Below are positions 1-4,665 of a stretch of 6,176 nt of DNA, one piece after another. How positions within the stretch are numbered: position 1 is the first letter of the stretch; each line of letters opens with the position of its first letter. Origin of the DNA: Clostridia bacterium (GTDB lineage: Bacteria > Bacillota > Clostridia > Oscillospirales > CAG-272); assembly GCA_017621015.1 (NCBI GenBank), contig JAGAUC010000278.1, forward strand, positions 1 through 6,176. The letters are read 5' to 3'. The notes under the pieces are model-generated. The model saw only the letters and a program-made list of their open reading frames with translations, did not search any database and was not told the DNA's origin. A program made the translations under genes and the position numbers.

Positions 1-35
1 GTAGTTTGCACAGACCCATTCTGCAAAAGTTTGGT

Positions 36-76
36 CCACCTTTTTAAAGGTGGCGGGGTGTGGGGCGGCGCCCCAC
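36..76. repeat. Pair of GC-rich perfect hairpins, possible dispersed intergenic repeat
   Basis: Two perfect inverted repeats lie 6 bp apart. The first has arms CCACCTTT (36-43) and AAAGGTGG (46-53). The second has arms GTGGGGC (60-66) and GCCCCAC (70-76) around GGC. Neither is followed by a T-run, so they are poor intrinsic terminators on the + strand. From memory, the style (a TTTGGTCCACC stretch, then a GGTGG stem and a GGGGC/GCCCC stem) resembles intergenic repeat elements found in many copies in gut Clostridia. That family assignment is recollection, not something the window can show. No gene is visible in positions 1-249. Confidence 0.5.
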
Positions 77-86
77 ATAAAACTCC

Positions 87-152
87 CCGACAAATCAAAA
101 TTTAAATGGCCTTTCTTCCTATTTTATATAATTTGTCGGAAATTTTGATTTG
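87..152. repeat. Nested AT-rich inverted repeat upstream of the exonuclease promoter
   Basis: CCGACAAAT (87-95) is perfectly inverted at 131-139. CAAATCAAAATTT (91-103), which overlaps the left arm by 5 bp, is perfectly inverted at 140-152. The single left block can therefore pair with either of two adjacent right blocks. Put differently, a 17-bp unit (87-103) recurs in inverted orientation as two abutting partial copies. The block ends 5 bp before the -35 hexamer of the downstream promoter, so it could be an operator pair, or the end of an upstream transcript. Function unknown. Confidence 0.6.
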
Positions 153-156
153 ACTC

Positions 157-185
157 TTGAAAGTCGACAAAAAGTGTGCTATAAT
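157..185 (+). promoter_or_regulatory. Vegetative-type promoter with extended -10 for the exonuclease gene
   Basis: The -35 is TTGAAA (157-162), followed by a 17-bp spacer and a perfect TATAAT -10 (180-185) with TG one base upstream (177-178), an extended -10. The spacer contains a GTCGAC palindrome (163-168). Transcription would start near 192, giving a leader of about 58 nt before the TTG start at 250. Confidence 0.8.
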
Positions 186-239
186 AGATAAGATTGATGA
201 GAAACCATTACCATAGCCGTATTTGGCGGCTTTTTCGTT

Positions 240-246
240 GGAGGAG
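240..246 (+). promoter_or_regulatory. Ribosome binding site that decides the exonuclease start
   Basis: GGAGGAG lies 3 nt before an in-frame TTG at 250, or 5 nt if only GGAGG is counted. In-frame TTG codons at 223 and 238 lie at or upstream of this site and have no comparable site of their own, so 250 is the best start. Confidence 0.75.
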
Positions 247-249
247 ACC

Positions 250-1332
250 TTGAGAACCACACTGAAATTGCGTTCGGGTGCCGTCATTCCCTGCATCGAC
301 CCGAAAACGGCGCAAAAAAAGAACTATCTCTCCCGCACGGAGCTGGGAAAGCTTCACCTGATGCCCGCAGGCGAGCCTGTGGCATTTACGGAAAATGAGG
401 ACGGGAGTGTGAAATATTATTTCGATTCCGAGCATCTCACAGAGGCGCCGCCCGAGCTTTGGTACGCGGCAAGCGGCCTGAAAACCGAGAAATACGTGCT
501 GGATAACGGCACCGAGATCCCGCGTATGAACACGCGCCGCGCGGCCTCGCAGGGCTACTACACCAAGGAGCGCCTGGCGGTCATGAATTACGAGACGGTG
601 GAGGAGCCGGTGGCGTATTCGCGCCGCGGCGAGGAGATCGTTTTCTTTTACGACAAGCGTACCGCGTCGCGCCTGCCGCTGATGTGCACCAAGTGCGGCA
701 AGGCCGTGCGCTATAAGCGCAAGCTGTGTGAGAAGTGCTACGGCGAGGATCTGATCGTTCGTCGAGCTCTGGGCGACGAGCATCGCAACGCCTTTTACCA
801 CAAAACGCGTGAGCGTGTCTTGTTCTTTGACCTCGAGCTTACCGGCTTTTATGACCGTGACGAGATCATCTCGATCTCGGTGGTCAACGGCTGCGGAGAG
901 GTGGTCATGGACACACTGGTAAAGCCTGTGCATACCAAAAAATGGAAAAAAACCGAAAAAATCCACGGCATAACGCCTGACATGGTTCAGGATGCGCCCA
1001 CACTTGCGGAGTTGGTGCCTGACATAAAACAAATGTTCGATAACGCGGAGAGCATTATTGCTTACGGCATTTCCACGGACTTTAGCCACATTAAGACCAT
1101 TTATGAGACTGAGGAGGAGCAAAACGCGCTCCACGATAAGATCTCTTGCTGTGCCAACGAGTTTGTGCGCTACATTCACGAGCATTGCCCTGAGGTGGTC
1201 CACGCTTCGCTTACCGACGCGATGGAGTGTCTTCAGATCGCTTGGGACGGTATCCCCCACTCCTCGATTGCTGACACCATTGCCTGCAAAAAGGTCTGGG
1301 AGCACCTTTTCCCCAACTATTATGAGGATTGA
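250..1332 (+). CDS. DEDDh 3'-5' exonuclease (DnaQ/RNase T fold) with duplicated N-terminal module and zinc ribbon
   Basis: Predicted 360-residue cytoplasmic protein starting at TTG 250 behind a strong ribosome binding site. The C-terminal part (about 188-350) is a DEDDh exonuclease: FFDLELTGF carries the Exo I pair D194/E196, KIHGIT (about 237-242) is the usual DnaQ-family segment, D277 in AYGISTDFSHI fits Exo II, and H337-x4-D342 fits Exo III. All catalytic residues are present, so a metal-dependent 3'-5' nuclease on DNA or RNA is expected. Just before it is a C-x2-C-x10-C-x2-C zinc ribbon (C146, C149, C160, C163). The first 135 residues hold two related copies of an unrecognised module (about 5-59 and 81-135), sharing IP, Y, EPVA and a terminal D. 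No signal peptide or membrane segment. It has its own promoter and terminator. Substrate and pathway are unknown; a repair or RNA-processing nuclease is as far as the sequence goes. Confidence 0.85.
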   Translation: MRTTLKLRSGAVIPCIDPKTAQKKNYLSRTELGKLHLMPAGEPVAFTENEDGSVKYYFDSEHLTEAPPELWYAASGLKTEKYVLDNGTEIPRMNTRRAASQGYYTKERLAVMNYETVEEPVAYSRRGEEIVFFYDKRTASRLPLMCTKCGKAVRYKRKLCEKCYGEDLIVRRALGDEHRNAFYHKTRERVLFFDLELTGFYDRDEIISISVVNGCGEVVMDTLVKPVHTKKWKKTEKIHGITPDMVQDAPTLAELVPDIKQMFDNAESIIAYGISTDFSHIKTIYETEEEQNALHDKISCCANEFVRYIHEHCPEVVHASLTDAMECLQIAWDGIPHSSIADTIACKKVWEHLFPNYYED

Positions 1333-1334
1333 GA

Positions 1335-1350
1335 CGTTTCACGTGAAACA
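1335..1350. promoter_or_regulatory. parS-type site 1
   Basis: 15 of 16 bases match the canonical TGTTTCACGTGAAACA (first base C instead of T), and the inner 14 bp form a perfect palindrome. It lies 2 bp after the exonuclease stop codon. It is expected to be a loading site for the ParB encoded 4 kb downstream. AATTTCGACA follows directly (1351-1360). Confidence 0.9.
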
Positions 1351-1371
1351 AATTTCGACATTTTAAAGGAT

Positions 1372-1408
1372 AAAATTCCCCGAAAGCCTCTTTTTCGGGG
1401 AATTTTTT
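1372..1408 (+). terminator. Strong intrinsic terminator between the exonuclease gene and thiI
   Basis: A perfect 14-bp stem (1372-1385 with 1393-1406) has a 7-nt GCCTCTT loop. Its right arm runs into six T's (1403-1408). It follows the exonuclease stop by about 40 bp and should end that transcript. It lies only 32 bp upstream of the thiI start. Confidence 0.85.
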
Positions 1409-1413
1409 GAAAA

Positions 1414-1434
1414 TCGGGCAACCCCGAGAAAGGA
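1414..1434 (+). promoter_or_regulatory. Small hairpin abutting the thiI ribosome binding site
   Basis: TCGGG (1414-1418) pairs with CCCGA (1423-1427) across a CAAC loop, directly before the AAAGGA ribosome binding site (1429-1434), which is 6 nt from ATG 1441. CCCCGA (1422-1427) could instead pair with TCGGGG (1395-1400) in the right arm of the upstream terminator. This could modulate readthrough or initiation, but the alternative pairing is only 6 bp against a 14-bp terminator stem. Confidence 0.4.
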
Positions 1435-1440
1435 TAAAAG

Positions 1441-2619
1441 ATGAAAGAGATCCTTCTTTGTAAATATGGCGAGATCGTGCTTAAGGGCGCGAATCGCAAG
1501 TATTTTGAGGACGCGCTTTGCCGCACCATGCGCCGAAAGGCCAAGCGGTTTGGCGAATTTGATATTTACCGCGCGCAAAGCACGATGTATATTCAGCCGA
1601 TGAACGAAAATTGCGATATGGACGGTATGTTTGATGCTGCACGCAAGGTTTTTGGCATTGCGGCGGTTGGGCGTGCGGCGGTGGCCGAGAAAAGCCTGGA
1701 AAGCATTGCTGAGACGGCGCGTGAGTACCTCCCTGCCTTCCTTCGCGGCAAAAAGACCTTCAAGGTGGAGGGTAAGCGCTCGGACAAGAGCTTCCCGATG
1801 GACTCGATGGCCCTTGCGCGTGAGATTGGCGGTGTGATTCTTTCCGCATGCCCTTATCTTCGTGTGGACGTGCATAACCCCGAGGTGGTCGTGCGCGTGG
1901 AGATCCGCGAATACGGTGCCTATATCCATGCCGGCCAGTTTAAGGGCGCGGGCGGTATGCCCATCGGCACCAACGGTAAGGGGCTTCTGCTGCTTTCGGG
2001 CGGAATTGACTCGCCGGTAGCCGGCTACATGATCGCTAAGCGCGGCGTGCAGATCGAGGCGGTGCATTTTGAGTCCTTCCCCTATACCAGCGAGCGCGCA
2101 CGTGAAAAGGTGTTCTCGCTGGCAAAGATCGTATCGGAATATGCCGGCCCCATCCAGATGCATGTGGTTTCGCTGACCAAAATCCAGGAGGAGATCGCCA
2201 AAACCTGCACCGAGGACTATTTTACGCTGCTCCTTCGCCGCTATATGATGGCCATTGCCAACAAGATCGCACAAAAGCGCGGCTGTGGCGCGCTGATCAC
2301 GGGCGAAAGCCTTGGCCAGGTGGCCAGCCAGACCATGCAGGCGCTGGGCGTGACCGATTGTATGAGTGATCTGCCGGTGTTCCGCCCCTGTATTGGTATG
2401 GATAAGGAGGAGATCATTGCCATTGCCCGTAATATCGACACCTTTGAGACCTCCATTCAGCCCTTTGAGGACTGCTGTACCGTGTTTACGCCCAGACACC
2501 CTAAGACCAAGCCCGACCTTGCCAAGGTGATCGAGGAGGAGCGCAAGCTTCCCTTTGACGAGCTTGTTGAAGAGGCACTTGACGGAATGTATACGCTCAA
2601 TATCACCTTTGAGGACTGA
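1441..2619 (+). CDS. thiI: ThiI, tRNA 4-thiouridine synthetase (no rhodanese domain)
   Basis: 392 residues. ThiI adenylates U8 of tRNA and transfers sulfur to form 4-thiouridine; in some bacteria it also supplies sulfur for the thiamine thiazole ring. The N-terminal ferredoxin-like domain (about 1-60, starting KEILLCKYGEIVLKG) is followed by a THUMP tRNA-binding domain (about 60-165). The adenylating PP-loop domain has SGGIDSP at 186-192 and ITGESLGQVASQT at 286-298. EDCCTVF (343-349) carries the cysteines in the region of the family's catalytic cysteine. The protein ends soon after, so the E. coli-type C-terminal rhodanese domain is absent, as in Bacillus-type enzymes that take sulfur directly from a cysteine desulfurase. 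No dedicated desulfurase is seen in the window. ATG 1441 has AAAGGA 6 nt upstream. rsmG starts 6 bp after the stop, so the two are probably co-transcribed. Confidence 0.95.
   Translation: MKEILLCKYGEIVLKGANRKYFEDALCRTMRRKAKRFGEFDIYRAQSTMYIQPMNENCDMDGMFDAARKVFGIAAVGRAAVAEKSLESIAETAREYLPAFLRGKKTFKVEGKRSDKSFPMDSMALAREIGGVILSACPYLRVDVHNPEVVVRVEIREYGAYIHAGQFKGAGGMPIGTNGKGLLLLSGGIDSPVAGYMIAKRGVQIEAVHFESFPYTSERAREKVFSLAKIVSEYAGPIQMHVVSLTKIQEEIAKTCTEDYFTLLLRRYMMAIANKIAQKRGCGALITGESLGQVASQTMQALGVTDCMSDLPVFRPCIGMDKEEIIAIARNIDTFETSIQPFEDCCTVFTPRHPKTKPDLAKVIEEERKLPFDELVEEALDGMYTLNITFED
2611..2615 (+). promoter_or_regulatory. Ribosome binding site supporting the GTG start of rsmG
   Basis: GAGGA, inside the last thiI codons, lies 10 nt before GTG 2626 and 16 and 22 nt before the alternative in-frame ATGs at 2632 and 2638. 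Spacing favours GTG. The position inside the end of thiI suggests translational coupling. Confidence 0.5.
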
Positions 2620-2633
2620 TTTCACGTGAAAAT
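2618..2633. promoter_or_regulatory. Degenerate parS-like site spanning the thiI stop and rsmG start
   Basis: The 12-bp core TTTCACGTGAAA (2620-2631) is perfect, but the outer two bases on each side differ, giving 12 of 16 matches to canonical parS. The right half of the core is the GTG start codon and second codon of rsmG. It may be a weak ParB site or a decayed one. Confidence 0.55.
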
Positions 2634-3360
2634 GATCATGCAGAACGACGAATTTATCCAATTGTGCGAAAAATGCTTTGCCGATAACGGCCTTGAGGCT
2701 TTTTGTGAGCCGAAAACGCTGGATCTGCTCTATAAAATGACCGAAAATATGCTTTCGGTCAATGCGGTGACCAATCTGACGGCCATCACCGAGCCGCGAG
2801 AGATCGTGCTCAAGCACTTGGCGGACTCGCTGAGTGCCGCGCGTTACATTCCCGAGGGGGCGAGCGTGCTTGATGTTGGGTGCGGTGGCGGCTTCCCCAC
2901 GTTGCCGCTGGCCATTGCCCGTCCCGATCTCACGGTCACGGGGCTTGACAGCACCGCCAAAAAGACACGCTACGTTGCCGAATCGGCGGCTCTTTTGGGC
3001 CTTGATAACCTCAAAACGCTGACCGGACGCGCCGAGGAGCTGGCGCACGAGCCGCAGTATCGGGAAAGCTTTGATGTTTGTATCGCGCGCGCGGTGGCCT
3101 CGCTTCCGATTTTGACCGAGCTTTGCCTTCCTTTTGTTAAAAAAGGCGGCAAAATGGTGGCCATGAAGGCAAAATTGGATGAGTCCGAGCAAACCAGAGC
3201 GCCGCAAATGCTGGGCGCGACGGCCTTTGAACGGCATGAATTTGAACTGATTGGTGAACAACAGAGCGAAACGCGCCTCATTTTGATTGCCGAAAAGCAA
3301 AAGCCAACGGCGGCGGCCTATCCGAGAGCCTACGCACAAATCAAGAAAAAGCCTTTGTGA
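2626..3360 (+). CDS. rsmG: RsmG, 16S rRNA (guanine-527-N7) methyltransferase
   Basis: 244 residues from GTG 2626; starts at ATG 2632 or 2638 remain possible. RsmG (GidB) uses S-adenosylmethionine to methylate N7 of G527 in the 530 loop of 16S rRNA; loss of the enzyme gives low-level streptomycin resistance in several bacteria. The N-terminal helical part contains the family segment NAVTNLTAITEPREIVLKH (46-64). The Rossmann methyltransferase domain has the glycine-rich SAM loop VLDVGCGGGFPTLPLAI (81-97), the acidic strand GLDST (106-110) and the RAVASL motif (155-160). The C-terminal YPRAY...KKPL (232-244) matches the typical family ending. Length is normal. In Bacillus and relatives rsmG directly precedes noc, as here, but usually follows mnmE-mnmG; in this window thiI takes that place. 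A strong terminator follows at 3414-3448. Confidence 0.95.
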   Translation: MKMIMQNDEFIQLCEKCFADNGLEAFCEPKTLDLLYKMTENMLSVNAVTNLTAITEPREIVLKHLADSLSAARYIPEGASVLDVGCGGGFPTLPLAIARPDLTVTGLDSTAKKTRYVAESAALLGLDNLKTLTGRAEELAHEPQYRESFDVCIARAVASLPILTELCLPFVKKGGKMVAMKAKLDESEQTRAPQMLGATAFERHEFELIGEQQSETRLILIAEKQKPTAAAYPRAYAQIKKKPL

Positions 3361-3413
3361 GCCCCCGCCGAAATCTCTGCGTGTGGCAAGAATGCGGCGC
3401 AAAATGTCAATAT

Positions 3414-3448
3414 AAAGAAGGAACATCGTTTTTGTTCCTTCTTTTTTT
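3414..3448 (+). terminator. Strong intrinsic terminator after rsmG
   Basis: A perfect 12-bp stem, AAAGAAGGAACA (3414-3425) with TGTTCCTTCTTT (3433-3444), has a 7-nt loop and a run of seven T's (3442-3448). It ends the thiI-rsmG transcript and separates it from noc. Confidence 0.9.
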
Positions 3449-3486
3449 GCATCTTTTTCTTGGTTTTGCACTTGCGATGCCTCCTT

Positions 3487-3519
3487 TTGACAAATTTTTC
3501 TTTGCCCGTGTGATAGAAT
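3487..3519 (+). promoter_or_regulatory. Probable noc promoter with extended -10 and odd spacing
   Basis: A perfect TTGACA (3487-3492) is followed by TGATAGAAT (3511-3519), that is TG-A plus TAGAAT, a good extended -10. The parA promoter has the closely similar TGATATAAT. The spacer between the hexamers is 21 bp, longer than the usual 16-18, so the extended -10 may be used with a weak -35, or the true -10 may lie a few bases upstream. The region lies between a terminator and a gene start, so a promoter is needed here. Confidence 0.5.
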
Positions 3520-3561
3520 AATGGCAGGAAATGGCAAAAGAACGCCAAAAAAGAAAGGAGT

Positions 3562-3573
3562 TTTCACATGAAA
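3562..3573. promoter_or_regulatory. parS-like palindrome at the noc start codon
   Basis: TTTCACATGAAA differs from the parS core TTTCACGTGAAA at one base, and that change creates the ATG start codon (3568-3570) of noc. It may be a weak ParB/Noc contact or a coincidence. The ribosome binding site AAAGGAG (3554-3560) is immediately upstream. Confidence 0.3.
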
Positions 3574-4419
3574 AAGAACAACCGCATGCTGGATAGGCTT
3601 TTTGATCGCACGCACGCAAGTAAGGAAAAGGTATGGCAGATCGAGGTTTCGCGCATTTGCCCCAACACCGCCCAGCCCAGGCAGGATTTTGATTCGGATG
3701 CTATTATCAAATTGGCCGACTCCATACGCCAATACGGCATTTTGCAGCCTCTTACCGTGCGAAAAATTGACGGCGAGAGCGAATATGACTATGAGCTGAT
3801 TGCCGGCGAGCGCCGCTTGCGCGCATCCAAAATGCTTGGCCTTCAAACGGTGCCGTGTATTATGGTGGAGGTAAACGACGAGGTGTCAGCCGAGCTTGCT
3901 TTGGTGGAAAATATGTTGCGCGAAAACCTTGGAATGTTTGAACAGGCGGCGGCATTTGCCAAATTAAACGAAAAGCACGGCCTCACGCAGGAGGAGATCG
4001 CGAAAAAGATGTCGCTTAGCCAGTCTGCGGTGGCAAACAAAATGCGTCTTTTAAAGCTTTCGCCTGAGGAGCGCAAAAAAATCAGCGATGCCGGGCTTAC
4101 CGAGCGTCACGCACGTGCTTTTTTGCGAATTTCCAACCCGGCCGCGCGAATGAACGCCATTTCACGTGTAATTAAGGGGAAATTAAACGTCTCTGACACC
4201 GAAAGGCTGGTGTCCGATCTGCTGGGTGCAGAGCGAGAAAAAGGCAAAAAGCAACCCGAAACCAAGAAAACCGTGGTTTTGACTGCCGATTTGGTCTGCA
4301 ACAACATTGACCGTTATGTAGAAAAACTCCGTTCGGTTTCGGATCTGGTTTCGGTTGAAAAACGCGAAGTGGGCACGGACACGGTGATTACGCTTACCGT
4401 GAAAAAAGGCGCAAGCTGA
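3568..4419 (+). CDS. noc: Noc, nucleoid occlusion protein (ParB-family CTPase)
   Basis: 283 residues, the same length I recall for B. subtilis Noc. Noc binds specific palindromes across the chromosome, spreads as a CTP-dependent clamp, tethers DNA to the membrane and blocks FtsZ assembly over the nucleoid. The N-terminal domain (about 25-125) has the CTP-binding box IAGERRLRA (78-86) and ENMLREN (114-120). The helix-turn-helix region (about 138-190) carries Q152, K158, K163 and R180, spaced 6, 5 and 17 residues apart. This is the Gln-Lys-Lys-Arg set known to switch specificity from parS to the Noc-binding site; the ParB downstream has R, M, D, G there. The C-terminal part (about 230-280) should dimerise. 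Residues 7-14 (MLDRLFDR) could be the short amphipathic membrane helix seen at the Noc N-terminus. ATG 3568 follows AAAGGAG by 7 nt. A second chromosomal ParB is the main alternative; the specificity residues and rsmG neighbour argue for Noc. Confidence 0.88.
   Translation: MKKNNRMLDRLFDRTHASKEKVWQIEVSRICPNTAQPRQDFDSDAIIKLADSIRQYGILQPLTVRKIDGESEYDYELIAGERRLRASKMLGLQTVPCIMVEVNDEVSAELALVENMLRENLGMFEQAAAFAKLNEKHGLTQEEIAKKMSLSQSAVANKMRLLKLSPEERKKISDAGLTERHARAFLRISNPAARMNAISRVIKGKLNVSDTERLVSDLLGAEREKGKKQPETKKTVVLTADLVCNNIDRYVEKLRSVSDLVSVEKREVGTDTVITLTVKKGAS
4158..4173. promoter_or_regulatory. Degenerate parS-like sequence inside noc
   Basis: TTTCACGTGTAA (4160-4171) has 11 of 12 core bases, but only 11 of 16 match over the full site. 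It lies inside the noc reading frame, where codon constraint could explain it. At best a weak ParB site. Confidence 0.25.
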
Positions 4420-4431
4420 TGTCTTTTGACA

Positions 4432-4447
4432 AGTTTCACGTGAAACA
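4432..4447. promoter_or_regulatory. parS site A
   Basis: AGTTTCACGTGAAACA matches 15 of 16 canonical parS bases and has a perfect 14-bp palindromic core. It is the first of three in the noc-parA gap. It is preceded directly by TTTGACA (4425-4431) and followed by AAATTCGACA (4452-4461). Confidence 0.93.
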
Positions 4448-4473
4448 CACAAAATTCGACACAGCGGCTTCGT

Positions 4474-4489
4474 TGTTTCACGTGAAACA
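4474..4489. promoter_or_regulatory. parS site B (perfect)
   Basis: A 16 of 16 match to TGTTTCACGTGAAACA, extended to an 18-bp perfect palindrome (4473-4490). Its centre is 42 bp, about four helical turns, from that of site A. Confidence 0.96.
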
Positions 4490-4523
4490 AGCCCGGGGTG
4501 GCGTAAACTCCGAATTTCGACAA

Positions 4524-4558
4524 AAAACGCCGTGTTTCACGTGAAACACGGGCGTTTT
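4524..4558. terminator. Terminator-like hairpin formed around parS site C
   Basis: AAAACGCC (4524-4531) pairs with GGCGTTTT (4551-4558), and the 9-bp parS half-sites (4532-4540 with 4541-4549) pair inside; the only irregularity is a bulged G at 4550. The right arm ends in four T's. On the other strand the hairpin is followed by six T's (complement of 4522-4527). It could end the noc transcript and shield the parA promoter. The parS halves abut, so the RNA loop would have to open part of the CACGTG centre. Confidence 0.5.
4533..4548. promoter_or_regulatory. parS site C (perfect)
   Basis: A 16 of 16 match to TGTTTCACGTGAAACA, extended to a 22-bp perfect palindrome (4530-4551). Its centre is 59 bp from site B and about 85 bp upstream of the parA -10. 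ParB loaded here could affect parA-parB transcription. Confidence 0.96.
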
Positions 4559-4573
4559 GCGTGGTTAACTGTC

Positions 4574-4612
4574 AAAAAATGCAAAAATGTGGGCAAAAAG
4601 TGTTGCAAAAAA
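4574..4612. promoter_or_regulatory. Run of A-tracts upstream of and overlapping the parA -35
   Basis: Four A-tracts (4574-4579, 4583-4587, 4595-4599, 4607-4612) have centres 8.5, 12 and 12.5 bp apart, close to helical phasing. They may act as intrinsically curved DNA or as an UP-like element for the parA promoter. Confidence 0.4.
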
Positions 4613-4631
4613 TCGGGTGTTGTGATATAAT
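4603..4631 (+). promoter_or_regulatory. Promoter of the parA-parB operon
   Basis: TTGCAA (4603-4608), a 17-bp spacer and a perfect TATAAT (4626-4631), with TG at 4623-4624 giving an extended -10. Transcription should start near 4638, about 28 nt before the parA ATG. The GGAGGAG ribosome binding site is at 4654-4660. Confidence 0.85.
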
Positions 4632-4665
4632 ATATCTGCAACAATATAACAACGGAGGAGCATAA

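Noticed and set aside
223..249. Upstream TTG starts (223, 238) for the exonuclease
   Set aside because: They are at or upstream of the GGAGGAG at 240-246, which is well placed only for TTG 250.
208..1305. 365-codon open frame on the - strand opposite the exonuclease
   Set aside because: The + strand frame holds all DEDDh residues and a zinc ribbon. The antisense frame has no motif and lacks a convincing ribosome binding site.
2094..2109. CACGTG with GAAAA on one side inside thiI as a parS site
   Set aside because: Only the right half matches; 9 of 16 bases overall.
1363..3846. 827-codon open frame on the - strand across thiI, rsmG and the start of noc
   Set aside because: It is antisense to three genes with clear family motifs, runs through two terminators and a promoter, and its translation is rich in Arg/His/Leu with no recognisable domain. 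Codon bias of the + strand genes explains its length.
4112..4117. CACGTG inside noc
   Set aside because: The flanks lack the TTT...AAA arms required for parS.
4488..4501. CCCGGG core (4492-4497) as a Noc-binding site
   Set aside because: The flanks are CAAG and GTGG instead of ATTT and AAAT, so only the 6-bp core matches ATTTCCCGGGAAAT.
4588..4596. TGTGGGCAA as a DnaA box (TGTGGATAA)
   Set aside because: Two mismatches in the core and no second box in proper orientation nearby. No AT-rich unwinding element or dnaA gene is in the window, so an origin is not supported here.
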